Notes: generated by a model not told the origin, from the sequence alone. Positions 44,688 to 54,600 are shown, counted from the stretch's first letter. The stretch is 64,000 nt of DNA from Pontibacter deserti (GCF_023630255.1 NZ_JALPRS010000001.1:310001-374000), one strand, 5' to 3'. Made by a program: numbers and translations.

Positions 44688-47156
44688 ATGAAAAAGAGGA
44701 TACTTTTTTTGCTGGGATTGCTATGCCTATACTTTAGCAGTTCCGTAACCGGTTTTACCCAAGGAAACCAGGCTCCGGCAGGCGTTGGTAAAATTTCCGG
44801 AGTTCTTACCGATTCCATTACAAACAAACCTGTTGAATATGCAACGGTTGCCTTGTTGAAGAATGGCTCCACACAATCAACCGATGTAAAGCTCACCGAC
44901 GCTACAGGTCTGTTCCAGTTTCAGGGTGTGGAGAATGGCAATTATGAGTTAGTGATCAGCTTTATCGGGTATAAAACGAAGGAAGTAAAACAACTCTCTG
45001 TTACAGATCAGAATCCTGAAATTAACTTAAAGAAAATCAGTTTCAGCCCGGTTGCCACCCAGCTTAAGGAAGTTAATGTGCAGGCATTGCGGCCAACTAT
45101 AGTTCAGGAAGCAGACAAGATGGTGGTAAGCCTTGAAGGTACCGCACTGGTGGCAGGTAAAACCGCTTACGATGTACTCTCAACCGCCCCGGGTGTGTAT
45201 GTAGATGACCAGGGAAATATTCAACTGAATGGCCGATCCGGTGCCACCGTAATGATAGACGGAAAACTGACCTACCTTACTGCCAGAGATCTTCGCTCCA
45301 TGCTGGAGTCGATGTCTGCAGAAAATATAAAGAACATCGAGATCATTACCAATCCATCTGCCAAGTATGATGCAGAAGGCTCATCCGGTATCCTGAACAT
45401 CAACCTGAAAAAGAATACCATGTTTGGGATCAACGGTAATGCCTCTGTGGGGTCGACTTACAATGGTAAACAGCTGGGCTATAACACAACTGCAAGTATA
45501 AACTATAAAACTGGTAAGTGGAATTCTTTCCTGAACCTGGATATGGCGCGCCGGGCCGGCGGTCGTGAAGCTACTTTTACCAGAGTGTTTAAAGGAGCTG
45601 AAGAGACGATTTACTACGACCAGGTTGCTGAAGGTAATTTTGAAGTGCAGGGACCTCCATTTGTGCGCTTAGGCTCAGACTATAGCCTGAATGATAAGAG
45701 CACCTTTGGCTTTATGACCTACTTCGGAACGAACAAACTGCAAGGCGATTTTTTAACGGATACCTATATTGGCAGCGCACTAGGGCAGCCGGAGATGTTT
45801 ATTGAAGCAAATAACTATAACACCAACCGCTATTCTAATTTTACATCTAACCTGCACTACGTTGGCAAGTTCGATACGTTAGGTACTTCACTGTCTGCTG
45901 ACCTGGACTATGTACGGATCACGAACAGGGGTTACGCGAACTTTTATAATTATTATGATTCGCTCACCTCAGATGGCCCTGTGATACAGGATTTTCTGTA
46001 CACCGAAACACCTGGCGGGTTTGATATTTTCTCTGCTAAAGTAGATTATGTTCTCCCTTTTGCAAAAGATCGTAAGGTGGAATTCGGGCTGAAGGCAAGC
46101 AAGGTAATATCAGATAGCGATTCCCGTTTTTTCTTCAACAATGGCGATGAACCTGTACCGGACCCACGCCGGACCAACCACTTTATTTATGATGAGAACA
46201 TCTATGCCGGGTATGTGAACTGGAGCAGTAAATTTGGCAAGACAGTAACCGTACAGGCCGGCTTACGGGCAGAGCAGACCGTATCGGAGGGCGAGCTTAT
46301 AACTACCGGGCAGGTTAACGACAAAAGCTACCTGGACCTGTTTCCGAGCCTGTTCGTGCAGCAAAAAGTGAACGACAACTATGAAATAAACTATAACTAT
46401 AGCCGCCGTATCTACCGACCTAATTACGGGCAGTTAAACCCTTTCTTTGCCTACCGAGATCCTTATACTTACTGGCTGGGAAATCCGGGCCTGCGTCCGC
46501 AGTATACACATTCTGTTGGCGTAACGCAGGTATTTAAGAAGACCTACAACCTGGTGCTCAACTACCAGCATGTTAAGGATGTAATTGCTGAAATTCCTAT
46601 CATTATACCAGAAGATACCACTACGGTCTATACTATAGGCAACGCCGACGATTCCAGAAGTTTGAGCTTAACAGCCATTGCACCTGTCAAAATACATAAG
46701 AACTGGGATACCAATAACACCCTGCTGGTTTCTTACAACGAATACAACACTACAGTAGATGAAAAACAGGTAATGACCGACCAGGTATTCTACATGCTGC
46801 AGACAAACCATAACATTATTTTACCTTATAAGCTCAGAATGGAAGTAAATGGCGTGTACCAGGGAAAAGGAGTTCATGCTTTATACATCGTGGAACCGCG
46901 TTGGTGGGTAAACCTGGGCTTTAAACGTAGCTTCCTGGATGATAAACTGGATGTTTCGGTAAATATGAATGATATCTTTAAAAGCCAGCGCCTGAAGCTG
47001 GCTGCAAAAGTAGGGGAAGGTAACGTAAACGATTTCGACCAATACTTCAGGTTCCGGAACATAGGTTTTACGCTGCGTTATAAATTCAGCAAAGGCCAGA
47101 AAGTGGAAGACAGAAGAAATACTAACCTGGAAGAATTAAACCGCACAGGCGGATGA
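44688..47156 (+). CDS. Outer-membrane beta-barrel protein, TonB-receptor-like (OMP_b-brl_3 type)
   Basis: An 822-residue precursor with signal peptide (ILFLLGLLCLYFSSSVTGFT), then a carboxypeptidase-regulatory-like domain (GVLTDSITNKPVEYATVALL ... VISFIGYKTKEV), a plug domain (TAYDVLSTAPGVYVDDQGNI, IEIITNPSAKYDAEGSSG) and a C-terminal barrel ending FRNIGFTLRYKFSKGQK. Related proteins import polymers or siderophores or act as structural barrels. No SusD-like partner or sugar enzyme lies nearby, so the substrate is open. Confidence 0.92.
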   Translation: MKKRILFLLGLLCLYFSSSVTGFTQGNQAPAGVGKISGVLTDSITNKPVEYATVALLKNGSTQSTDVKLTDATGLFQFQGVENGNYELVISFIGYKTKEVKQLSVTDQNPEINLKKISFSPVATQLKEVNVQALRPTIVQEADKMVVSLEGTALVAGKTAYDVLSTAPGVYVDDQGNIQLNGRSGATVMIDGKLTYLTARDLRSMLESMSAENIKNIEIITNPSAKYDAEGSSGILNINLKKNTMFGINGNASVGSTYNGKQLGYNTTASINYKTGKWNSFLNLDMARRAGGREATFTRVFKGAEETIYYDQVAEGNFEVQGPPFVRLGSDYSLNDKSTFGFMTYFGTNKLQGDFLTDTYIGSALGQPEMFIEANNYNTNRYSNFTSNLHYVGKFDTLGTSLSADLDYVRITNRGYANFYNYYDSLTSDGPVIQDFLYTETPGGFDIFSAKVDYVLPFAKDRKVEFGLKASKVISDSDSRFFFNNGDEPVPDPRRTNHFIYDENIYAGYVNWSSKFGKTVTVQAGLRAEQTVSEGELITTGQVNDKSYLDLFPSLFVQQKVNDNYEINYNYSRRIYRPNYGQLNPFFAYRDPYTYWLGNPGLRPQYTHSVGVTQVFKKTYNLVLNYQHVKDVIAEIPIIIPEDTTTVYTIGNADDSRSLSLTAIAPVKIHKNWDTNNTLLVSYNEYNTTVDEKQVMTDQVFYMLQTNHNIILPYKLRMEVNGVYQGKGVHALYIVEPRWWVNLGFKRSFLDDKLDVSVNMNDIFKSQRLKLAAKVGEGNVNDFDQYFRFRNIGFTLRYKFSKGQKVEDRRNTNLEELNRTGG

Positions 47157-47183
47157 TAAGTAAATAAAGTGTGAATCCTGCTT

Positions 47184-47214
47184 CAAAAGGCTCCCATAAA
47201 AGAGGAGCCTTTTG
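47184..47214 (+). terminator. Terminator of the outer-membrane receptor gene
   Basis: CAAAAGGCTCC / GGAGCCTTTTG perfect stem with a 9-nt loop, 27 bp after the receptor stop; T-rich after. Confidence 0.82.
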
Positions 47215-47245
47215 TGTTACCTTTTGTGTTATAAGTATAGATCTG

Positions 47246-48133
47246 TCAGGGTTTAATGTCCTGTATTGCTTTTGCCAGCATATTATCTACTTTGATTTTA
47301 TTGGAGGGGTGTGGGATGGTATTGCTGGTAATTATACTTGCAGCGCCAACCTGTTGCAATGCCTCGTAAGCACCTTCTGCAAATACAGCATGTACACCTA
47401 TACAAACTGGTGGTGTAGTGGTTAGTTTTTTTAGCTGCTGTACCGTTTCTATCATGGTTCTGGCTGTTGAAATTATGTCATCTACAAGCACGGGTGTATG
47501 GTTCGGGTATGCGCTTATTTCTGGTTGTGTTACCTGTACTTCTCTGTCTCCCAACCTGGTTTTGTTAAGTATAAGATAAGGTGCATTTGCAAGGTCGGCT
47601 ACTTCAGATACCCATTGTATACTTTCCTCATCAGGACCTACAAGTAAAGGTTGCAGTATATGTTGTTTTATATAGTTGGCAAGGGTAGGGGCAGCATGCA
47701 GTGCAGTGGCAGGAATGTTATAAAGCTGGTGCATATGGTGGTACCTGTGCAGGTGCGGGTCTATCGTTACCAGGCTGTCGGCAATGCTGGAAATAAGTGC
47801 TGCAAAGTACCGTGAGGTAACAGCTTCACCGGGGTTAAATTGCTTGTCCTGGCGCATGTAGGCCAAATACGGAGCTACTAAACAAATATGTGCGGCTCCC
47901 AGCTCACGAACTGTTTTAGCAACAAAGTATAGCGGCAACAACTTCTGATCTGGTAAGTGAAGCGTACAAACAAGCACTACTTTCTTTTCCCGTACATCAG
48001 AAAGTATACGCACATAGCTTTCGCCATCGGGGAAGCGCTTAAAAGTGGCCTCACCTGTTTCTGCCTGAAGTATAGCTGTTAAAGAACCTGCCAGCTCTTC
48101 GTTTCCGGGTAAGGCAAATACGATCGTTTTCAT
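47246..48133 (-). CDS. Ribose-phosphate pyrophosphokinase-like protein
   Basis: A 295-residue PRPP-synthetase homologue: FPDGESYVRI, LVAPYLAYMRQDKQFNPGEA and the PRPP loop TPVLVDDIISTARTMIE are present, as are the ATP-flag residues KTRLGDREV. It is shorter than canonical Prs (about 310-320 residues) and has diverged, so it is probably a second, specialised copy. Its ATG overlaps the TGA of the phosphorylase gene by 4 bp (48130-48133), so the two are translationally coupled. Likely role: a salvage route linking ribose phosphates and the adjacent phosphorylase; this is inference. Confidence 0.88.
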   Translation of the reverse strand: MKTIVFALPGNEELAGSLTAILQAETGEATFKRFPDGESYVRILSDVREKKVVLVCTLHLPDQKLLPLYFVAKTVRELGAAHICLVAPYLAYMRQDKQFNPGEAVTSRYFAALISSIADSLVTIDPHLHRYHHMHQLYNIPATALHAAPTLANYIKQHILQPLLVGPDEESIQWVSEVADLANAPYLILNKTRLGDREVQVTQPEISAYPNHTPVLVDDIISTARTMIETVQQLKKLTTTPPVCIGVHAVFAEGAYEALQQVGAASIITSNTIPHPSNKIKVDNMLAKAIQDIKP

Positions 48134-49641
48134 GCGGGAGTCAGCTCTACAATATGGTCAGAACTGTGGAGAAAGGTAAGGGCATAACTAAGCTCGCCCT
48201 GGGTTTCGGAATAGATGGTATACAGGGGATCCCCTTTCTGAATATACTTACCAATTTTCGCTCTGAAAAAAATACCTGCACCCGGGGACTTAGGCGCACC
48301 CGCCAGTTTTGCAACCTTAGCCAGCTTACGATTATCTACTGATTTTACATACCCGCTTGTAAGCGCTGTTACATCGTGGTGGAGCATGGCAGGAGCTGGC
48401 TCACTAAAACCTCCCTGGGCATGGCAGATGCGGTAGAACTTATCTAGAGCCTGACCACTATCCAGTATCTCGAGTGCACGATTTACTCCCTCGCCTTTTG
48501 GAGTTACTCCTGCTCTCTCCAGCATAAGAGATGCCAGTTGTACGGCCCGGTCTTTCAGGTCGGCAGGTGCGTCCGGTTCGTTACGCAAAACAGCCAGTAC
48601 ATCCATCGCCTCCAGAGCCGGACCTATGCCTCGTCCAACAGGTTGCGACCCGTCTGTGATCAAAACCTCCACTTCCATCCCTATCGATAAACCTACTGCC
48701 TTAAAATAATACTCCAGCAGAAAAGCCTCTTCTTTAGACCGGACTTTGGCCGTTGGGCCTACCGGAATGTCGATGATAGTATGAGTTGAGCCAGCGGCTA
48801 CTTTTTTGGAGATCACGGAAGCAATCATTTGTCCTGCACTGTCAACATCCAGGGCCTTTTCAACAGAAATGATAATGTCATCTACCGGGCTGAGTTTTAC
48901 GGCACCTCCCCAGGTCATGCATCCGTTCTCCTTGCGTACTACCTCCTTAATCTGTTTCAGTGTCAGGTCTACGGGAGTCATGGTTTCAATTACATCGGCG
49001 GTACCTGCAGGAGATGTTATAGCCCTGGATGAGGTTTTAGGTATAATAAGCCCGGCAGCAGCTACAATAGGTACAACTATAGGGGTCGTTCGGTTGCCCG
49101 GCAATCCACCCACACAGTGTTTATCCATAATCATCTTACTATCCCAGGTAAGCCTTGACCCGGAGTTAACCATGGCTTTGGTAAGATAAATAACTTCATC
49201 CAAGGCCAGGTTATCACCGGAGCAGACAGTAACAAAAGCCGCAATCTCGATCTTGGAATATAACCCTTTGGTGATGTCTGAAATGATGCGAATGATAGCG
49301 TTCTCGTTAAACTTTTTGCCAAACATTTTGGCCCGTACATTACTGAAAGAAAGTATAGGCTGCAGGTGTGTAACTGTAATCAGGTCGCCTTCCTGTACGT
49401 TCAGGTTTTTGAACCCTTCTTCAGAGAGTACTGCCTCGCCATCGTCTATTATTTCTGAAGTGATGACATTTAAGGTAGCTATAATACTGTGATTACCGCT
49501 GTTTACAGAAACTCTGGTATTAGCTGTAAAACCCTCCGAACGGCAAACCTGACTATCAGCCCGTAAAAAGATTATATTTTCGGTATGGGTATCTATACCT
49601 AGCTTACGAAGCTTTAATATGTTGCCATTATCCTGTATCAT
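48130..49641 (-). CDS. AMP/thymidine phosphorylase-like enzyme (archaeal-type DeoA)
   Basis: A 503-residue protein of the long phosphorylase family: DKHCVGGLPGNRTTPIVVPI, TSSRAITSPAGTADVIETMT, GGAVKLSPVDDIII and GRGIGPALEAMDVL are all conserved. The extra N-terminal double-psi-like domain (about residues 1-85) is the mark of AMP phosphorylase-type enzymes, unlike the shorter thymidine phosphorylases. It splits nucleosides or AMP with phosphate, releasing base and ribose (1,5-bis)phosphate. Coupling to a PRPP-synthetase-like gene suggests nucleotide recycling. AMP or thymidine specificity cannot be decided from sequence. Confidence 0.88.
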   Translation of the reverse strand: MIQDNGNILKLRKLGIDTHTENIIFLRADSQVCRSEGFTANTRVSVNSGNHSIIATLNVITSEIIDDGEAVLSEEGFKNLNVQEGDLITVTHLQPILSFSNVRAKMFGKKFNENAIIRIISDITKGLYSKIEIAAFVTVCSGDNLALDEVIYLTKAMVNSGSRLTWDSKMIMDKHCVGGLPGNRTTPIVVPIVAAAGLIIPKTSSRAITSPAGTADVIETMTPVDLTLKQIKEVVRKENGCMTWGGAVKLSPVDDIIISVEKALDVDSAGQMIASVISKKVAAGSTHTIIDIPVGPTAKVRSKEEAFLLEYYFKAVGLSIGMEVEVLITDGSQPVGRGIGPALEAMDVLAVLRNEPDAPADLKDRAVQLASLMLERAGVTPKGEGVNRALEILDSGQALDKFYRICHAQGGFSEPAPAMLHHDVTALTSGYVKSVDNRKLAKVAKLAGAPKSPGAGIFFRAKIGKYIQKGDPLYTIYSETQGELSYALTFLHSSDHIVELTPA

Positions 49642-49702
49642 ACCGGCTTTAATAGAGGTACGTATGGCAGGAGGTTAGGTGTAGTTTTTAGGTGGTGCCG
49701 TC

Positions 49703-50539
49703 TTAGCTACCGCACAATCCCTGCACTTCAGTCAGTACACTTGTTATATGGTTCTCTTTGACGCCTGCTTTAAGCAGTGCAGTTGTATTATGCAGCAGCT
49801 CTTTGCACAGTACATACTTCATGTCAAGCAATTTTTGTTTTTCGCTCTGCGAGAGCGTGGTGAGGCAGGTAAGCGGGTATAGATCAGATGAGTTTACGAG
49901 GTCTTTTATACCGCCTTTATCCGGGTAATCCCAGCCTATAAGGTGCAGGTTCATGCAGGTGGCAAACCGGATAGCATCATCGGTAAAACGGGTATTCGTC
50001 ACCACCCAACCCTGGTGAAACCGCACTTCGTACTCATGTTCTGATACCCGTACTTTTTCTACATCCTTAAACCTGGACAGGATATACATCGGGATTTTTA
50101 CATCAGATTTAACACCGCTCAGGTTGTGGTATTTGCATTCAATCATGTAACGTTTCCCATCTTTAGCGGCTATAACATCAATTTCATGCCGTATGCAACG
50201 GCCATCCATAAATACACCAATCTGTGTAGCATAACCCTGAACTTTAAGTAGCTCAGCAATGAATTTTTCGAAAGGAAAACCAGTTGGACCAAGCTGCATA
50301 ATGCCGTGCTTCAGGCTATACCGGGCAGCTGTGGTTTTAGACATCCTTTTAAGGATATCGAAGGCATGTTTGTAGATCTGCTTGGTGCTTATACCTTCAT
50401 AGAGATAAGGCTCCAGGAGGCGTAGCACTTCCCTGATCATTACTTCATCTGCTCCTGATCTACGCAATGACAGCTGCAGCTTCGCAATAGAGAACTTTGC
50501 TTTTTCGCCGGATGCTTTCGTTATGATCAGTTGTTCCAT
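49703..50539 (-). CDS. ATP-cone and Mrr-like restriction-endonuclease-fold fusion
   Basis: A 278-residue protein. The first 90 residues form an ATP-cone (TKASGEKAKFSIAKLQLSLR ... ISTKQIYKHAFDILKR), the nucleotide-sensing domain best known from ribonucleotide reductases and NrdR. The middle is a PD-(D/E)xK nuclease fold: CIRHEIDVIAAKDGKRYMIE with E-C-K as the catalytic stretch. The C-terminus is helical. It is on the same strand as, and 61 bp upstream of, the phosphorylase, so a nucleotide-responsive nuclease may share this operon. Confidence 0.85.
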   Translation of the reverse strand: MEQLIITKASGEKAKFSIAKLQLSLRRSGADEVMIREVLRLLEPYLYEGISTKQIYKHAFDILKRMSKTTAARYSLKHGIMQLGPTGFPFEKFIAELLKVQGYATQIGVFMDGRCIRHEIDVIAAKDGKRYMIECKYHNLSGVKSDVKIPMYILSRFKDVEKVRVSEHEYEVRFHQGWVVTNTRFTDDAIRFATCMNLHLIGWDYPDKGGIKDLVNSSDLYPLTCLTTLSQSEKQKLLDMKYVLCKELLHNTTALLKAGVKENHITSVLTEVQGLCGS

Positions 50540-50710
50540 AGTACAAGCTGTTAAACAAAGAATACGCTTACCTGAAGTGTGATGCTGTAAGTATAGGTAC
50601 TGCTACTGTTTTATTAATTTCTGCAATTGATGCCATATATCCAATTTATACTTTATACCTGGCTGAGCCTTTCTTAAACAGCTTCGTTTCAAGTATAAGT
50701 TAGCTTTTAT

Positions 50711-50760
50711 GGGTGTTGTCAAATAAAACACCCACTCCAGGTTTTGCTGAGGTGGGTGTT
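50711..50760 (-). terminator. Terminator region with competing stems after the PRC-barrel gene
   Basis: AACACCCAC (50727-50735) pairs with GTGGGTGTT (50752-50760), and also with GGGTGTT at 50711-50717. The two stems exclude each other. Located 20 bp after the PRC-barrel stop on the minus strand. Confidence 0.55.
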
Positions 50761-50781
50761 GACTATAAGTTATGCGGCCTG

Positions 50782-51516
50782 CTACAGGTTGAGTGCTCTT
50801 TTCTTTAGTAAGATAAACTCTTCTTCTGTGATAGAGCCTCTTTCCCGTAAACTCTCCAGGCGCTCTATAGTTGAGATAGAATCTTCTACCGATTTCGGTT
50901 TTCGCTCTTCGCTGTGCAGGTCAGCAGTATCGGTATCATTGTGCACACCTGTGGTATAGGTTCTGTCTCTGTATACTTCCTGGTTCGAAGTATAAAAACG
51001 ATCCTCGTTGTAAGCATCTGTATTGTAGAAATCCTCAGAGATTGTGCGCGTACCAGTTGGCTGACGATGCATGGCTTCATCAAATTCAGTTCTGTGGTCG
51101 GTTGTGGTTCCTGGTAGCACATCTCGCTGCGACTGCTGGAAAGTATCCCGAACGGCATATTCATAATCTTCAGGTATAGCCCCACCCTGGTACACAGGGT
51201 AACGGCCAATATTATTTGAATCGATGGAGGATACAAATATCTTGCGTCCAGCCTTATCAAGTGCAGCTGCGCCGATAGGTACCAGCATGTACTGGTCGTT
51301 TTCTGTGTTAAAAAATCTTCTGTCAGCTACTACCGATAAGTAGCGGGCCTTCATTGCCTTCAGGTCCACAATCAGGTCTCTGACCATGCCCAGGCTTTCG
51401 CCATCGGCTCCTACTACCCGCCAGCCTAGCACATCCGGATTGTCTTTGGCCACCTTGTAGTCTTTTAAAGAACTAAGCGGCATCAGTCGTTCATTTCTTG
51501 TTTCGTCGTTTTTCAT
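50782..51516 (-). CDS. PRC-barrel domain protein with SHOCT tail
   Basis: A 244-residue soluble protein. A PRC-barrel lies at residues about 14-100 (DVLGWRVVGADGESLGMVRD ... MKARYLSVVADRRFF). The middle is polar and disordered-looking (Thr, Asp, Arg, Tyr-rich). The last 35 residues (IERLESLRERGSITEEEFIL, then LKK) are a SHOCT domain. Such proteins are common stress-related accessories in Bacteroidota, possibly oligomerising through SHOCT. A small membrane protein gene precedes it by 21 bp on the same strand. Confidence 0.85.
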   Translation of the reverse strand: MKNDETRNERLMPLSSLKDYKVAKDNPDVLGWRVVGADGESLGMVRDLIVDLKAMKARYLSVVADRRFFNTENDQYMLVPIGAAALDKAGRKIFVSSIDSNNIGRYPVYQGGAIPEDYEYAVRDTFQQSQRDVLPGTTTDHRTEFDEAMHRQPTGTRTISEDFYNTDAYNEDRFYTSNQEVYRDRTYTTGVHNDTDTADLHSEERKPKSVEDSISTIERLESLRERGSITEEEFILLKKRALNL

Positions 51517-51537
51517 AGCTTTTTGCTTTATTTATGT

Positions 51538-51738
51538 TTAGGCGGTAACATGGTAAGTAGCAGGAGGCATAGTTTCCAGCGGCACTACCATGCCTGTCTC
51601 AGCACTTTCCTCCACATCAGTTTCATCCCGGTCGCTCAGCATTTCATAAAGTGCCCAGGCCAGTAGTGCTAAAATGATCAGTAGAAGTATCCAGGGCCAC
51701 ACGGGGCGCTTTTTACGTTCGATGTTTATTTCTGCCAT
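51538..51738 (-). CDS. Small single-TM hypothetical protein
   Basis: A 66-residue protein: charged start (AEINIERKKRP), one membrane helix (VWPWILLLIILALLAWALYE) and an acidic tail. Such small one-helix proteins often precede PRC-barrel genes of this kind; I cannot name it. Same strand as, and probably co-transcribed with, the PRC-barrel gene. Confidence 0.6.
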   Translation of the reverse strand: MAEINIERKKRPVWPWILLLIILALLAWALYEMLSDRDETDVEESAETGMVVPLETMPPATYHVTA

Positions 51739-52010
51739 AGTTTTATTTTTTTATGCGGGTTCCTACTTACAACTGCAAAGCTGCAAGTATAAAGTACAGG
51801 TTTTGAGTTTAATACGCTGCTGACATTATGAATGTTGAAAGTATAGTTACCTATAAAAAATGCCTTGGCCTGATACAGGTAAGCAGGTATAAGTATGGCT
51901 GGGAATAGCCTTGGCATTAGTAGTATAGTGAGGGAGGGGGGTATCTGAACAGCATAGTAAAAGTAACGTTGCTTATACCCTCTGAAATGCTGCCGTTCGT
52001 ATAAACCAGT

Positions 52011-52118
52011 ATGGAAAGATTAGTTATTCTTATAGTTTTAGCAATCTACGGAGTTGGGTACCTGATCTATTATCTATATGGTAATAATGAGCCTCCACAG
52101 GAGTTTTACGACCAGTAG
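52011..52118 (+). CDS. Very small membrane protein (35 residues)
   Basis: An ATG at 52011 opens a 35-codon frame, MERLVILIVLAIYGVGYLIY, then YLYGNNEPPQEFYDQ and TAG. It is one hydrophobic helix with a short polar tail, a shape that recurs among real bacterial micro-proteins. It stands alone between 51739 and 52314. No homologue known to me; ribosome profiling or conservation would decide. Confidence 0.45.
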   Translation: MERLVILIVLAIYGVGYLIYYLYGNNEPPQEFYDQ

Positions 52119-52314
52119 TATAGTTGTTTATACTGGTATTGCAGTCTGCCAGAACTGGAAGTAGGAAGTATAAACCCATGGCTTATTTCATTTATTCAGC
52201 AACTGTCAGCTATACCTAAGAGCCTGCGGGTAAATCTGTTCTTATTCATCACAAACTTCCGGGCTTTCATCACTTTTATTATATTCCGTCATTGGTTTAT
52301 ATTAACATTGGTGC

Positions 52315-53832
52315 ATGAATGATCTGGCAATAAAAAACTTTATAGCAGAACCTATCCAACGGAATAAGGTAGAGTTCTGGGCGGCTACCACCATTTTTGT
52401 ATTTGCGCTGTTTTCGCTTTCAGTGGAGAACAGCCCGAACAGGCCGGCTTTTGAAGAAGCGGGCATCAGGCACTTATTCTATGAGCATTACTTTTGGCCG
52501 CAGCTCATCCGGTTTACGGTTATTTACATGGCCTTCCTGCTGCTGAATTTTAAAGTGGTGCCTAACCTGATCCGGAAGAATAGAATATGGTTAAATGTTT
52601 TCCTGATCCTGATCACGTTTATAGGAGTAGGATTGATGACCGGCATTACTGATACATACTATAAAGCGTACCATTTCAGCAGGTTCGAATCAGAGCAAGC
52701 AACCTGGGACTATATTTTTCAGGGAAGTTTTTACGGCGCTTTCAGGTTGCTGCTGATGTTTGGCTTCTATACAGTAATTAAGTATACGGGCTTGTATCTC
52801 ATATCAAATTCTGTTGCCATACAGTCGAGGTACCGCATGATTACGCAGGACGTGCTGACTGCTTTTATAGTCTGGATGGTTAGTGTGTTTATACTGCTGG
52901 TATTTAACATAGGCGAAGAAATTACAGTGGTCTGGGCTGTTATTTCGTTGTGTGCCCTATTGTTGTATTGTATCTCTTTTTATGCCATCATTCCAAAATC
53001 ATTAGCTGCAAAACACCCTTTAAGAGCTTATGCCATAAGAGTTATACTTATACAGGTTGTGGCTTATCTGCCGGTTGCTTTCCTGCTGTTGCCGTTGCTG
53101 AACAGCGAGGACGCTGCCTTTGGTATCAGTTTCTTTAATGCCTTATTTCAGTTGTTTATTACAGCGCCTGGAGCATGGGTGTTGTACAAGCGCCAGCTTA
53201 AAGGCAAAGAAGAAGTTTATGTACTAAGAAAGGAGCTCGGAAATTCAACTGCCAACCTCGATTTTCTGAGATCGCAGATAAACCCGCACTTTCTGTTTAA
53301 TGCATTGAACACACTTTATGGTACAGCGCTACAGGAAAACAGCGAGCGCACGGCGCAAGGTATACAGATGCTGGGCGACATGATGCGCTTTATGCTACAT
53401 GAGAACATGCAGCAGAAGATACTGCTCTCCCGCGAAACAGAGTATCTGCGTAACTATATCGATCTGCAGTTGCTGCGCACTTCTGCCTCTCCGGTTATAG
53501 CTATTGAAACCAACATAGAAGACGTGCTGGAACAGAAGTATATAGCCCCGATGCTGCTTATCCCTTTCGTGGAGAATGCCTTTAAGCACGGCATCAGCCT
53601 TCAGCAAAAGTCATGGATCAGGATTAGCCTGCACTCCGACAGGAACAAACTATACTTTGATGTTTACAACAGCACCCATAAAAAATCAGAACATGATCCG
53701 GAAAAGAATACATCGGGTATCGGGCTGGTAAACGTGAAGCAGCGCCTCGAATTACTGTACCCTGAAAAACATGAGCTGATCATCCGTGAAACCCCTGAAG
53801 AATTCTTTGTGCACTTAACACTGGAGTTGTAA
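52315..53832 (+). CDS. LytS/YehU-type membrane sensor histidine kinase
   Basis: A 505-residue kinase with about eight N-terminal membrane helices (residues 20-295) and a compact cytoplasmic His_kinase domain: DFLRSQINPHFLFNALNTLY contains the phospho-His, with the ATP-binding IPFVENAFKHGISLQQK and TSGIGLVNVKQRLELLYP. This is the LytTR-partnering class. Signal would be sensed in or at the membrane. It is followed after 48 bp by its LytTR regulator. Confidence 0.93.
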   Translation: MNDLAIKNFIAEPIQRNKVEFWAATTIFVFALFSLSVENSPNRPAFEEAGIRHLFYEHYFWPQLIRFTVIYMAFLLLNFKVVPNLIRKNRIWLNVFLILITFIGVGLMTGITDTYYKAYHFSRFESEQATWDYIFQGSFYGAFRLLLMFGFYTVIKYTGLYLISNSVAIQSRYRMITQDVLTAFIVWMVSVFILLVFNIGEEITVVWAVISLCALLLYCISFYAIIPKSLAAKHPLRAYAIRVILIQVVAYLPVAFLLLPLLNSEDAAFGISFFNALFQLFITAPGAWVLYKRQLKGKEEVYVLRKELGNSTANLDFLRSQINPHFLFNALNTLYGTALQENSERTAQGIQMLGDMMRFMLHENMQQKILLSRETEYLRNYIDLQLLRTSASPVIAIETNIEDVLEQKYIAPMLLIPFVENAFKHGISLQQKSWIRISLHSDRNKLYFDVYNSTHKKSEHDPEKNTSGIGLVNVKQRLELLYPEKHELIIRETPEEFFVHLTLEL

Positions 53833-53880
53833 GTATAAACGAGGTATAAGTATATTACACCTTAAAGTATAAAAGCAGGT

Positions 53881-54555
53881 ATGAAAGCAATTGCGATAGA
53901 CGATGAGCCAATGGCGCTGGAAGTAGTACGGTCACATGCTGCTAAGGTACCTTTTCTGGAGCTGGTTGCCTGCTTTACCGATGCCTTTAAAGCACTGGAA
54001 TACCTGCAGCAGGAGCCTGTAGACCTGTTGTTCCTGGATATTAAAATGCCTGACATTTCGGGGCTGGAGTTTGTGACGAGTCTGCAGAAAAAGCCGATGG
54101 TTATATTTACCACAGCTTATACAGAACATGCCGTTACCAGCTTTGAACTTGATGCTATTGATTACCTGCTAAAACCTTTCTCGCTGCCCAGGTTTATAAA
54201 AGCCTGTAACAAAGCACAGGAACTGCTTCAGTTACGTGGCACAACATCAACGGCTAAAGATTACCTTTTCCTGAAGACAGGTTATGAACAGGTGAAAGTA
54301 TATTATGACGAGATTTTATACTTAGAGGCAGCCGGTAATTATGTAACGTTCGTGCTTTCGGATAAAAAGCTGCTAACCCGCATGACCATCAGTGAAGCCA
54401 CTGACATGCTGCCAGCCGATAAATTTATCAGGGTGCACCGTTCCTATATCGTTGCTAAAAATAAAATTGATAAAATAGAGCGTCACCAGGTATGCATCAA
54501 AGGCAACGAAGTACCGGTAGGGGCATCTTATATGCAGCAGTTGCAGATCGTGTAA
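53881..54555 (+). CDS. LytTR-family response regulator
   Basis: A 224-residue protein with a receiver domain (IAIDDEPMALEVVRSHA, phospho-Asp in LLFLDIKMPDISGLEF, Lys in DYLLKPFSLPRF) and a C-terminal LytTR DNA-binding domain (ILYLEAAGNYVTFVL, IRVHRSYIVAKNKIDKIERH, VPVGASYMQQL). It is the partner of the preceding membrane kinase. LytTR regulators bind pairs of direct repeats; none are obvious next to this gene. Confidence 0.94.
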   Translation: MKAIAIDDEPMALEVVRSHAAKVPFLELVACFTDAFKALEYLQQEPVDLLFLDIKMPDISGLEFVTSLQKKPMVIFTTAYTEHAVTSFELDAIDYLLKPFSLPRFIKACNKAQELLQLRGTTSTAKDYLFLKTGYEQVKVYYDEILYLEAAGNYVTFVLSDKKLLTRMTISEATDMLPADKFIRVHRSYIVAKNKIDKIERHQVCIKGNEVPVGASYMQQLQIV

Positions 54556-54600
54556 GCGTACTGTGCTCTTACAGATAAAATTAAGTTTAGTGTTTGTTGT

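Noticed and set aside
28673..50539. Phage-defence island as explanation for the middle of the window
   Set aside because: Apart from the ATP-cone nuclease there are no defence genes, integrases or restriction-modification pairs; most genes are sensory.
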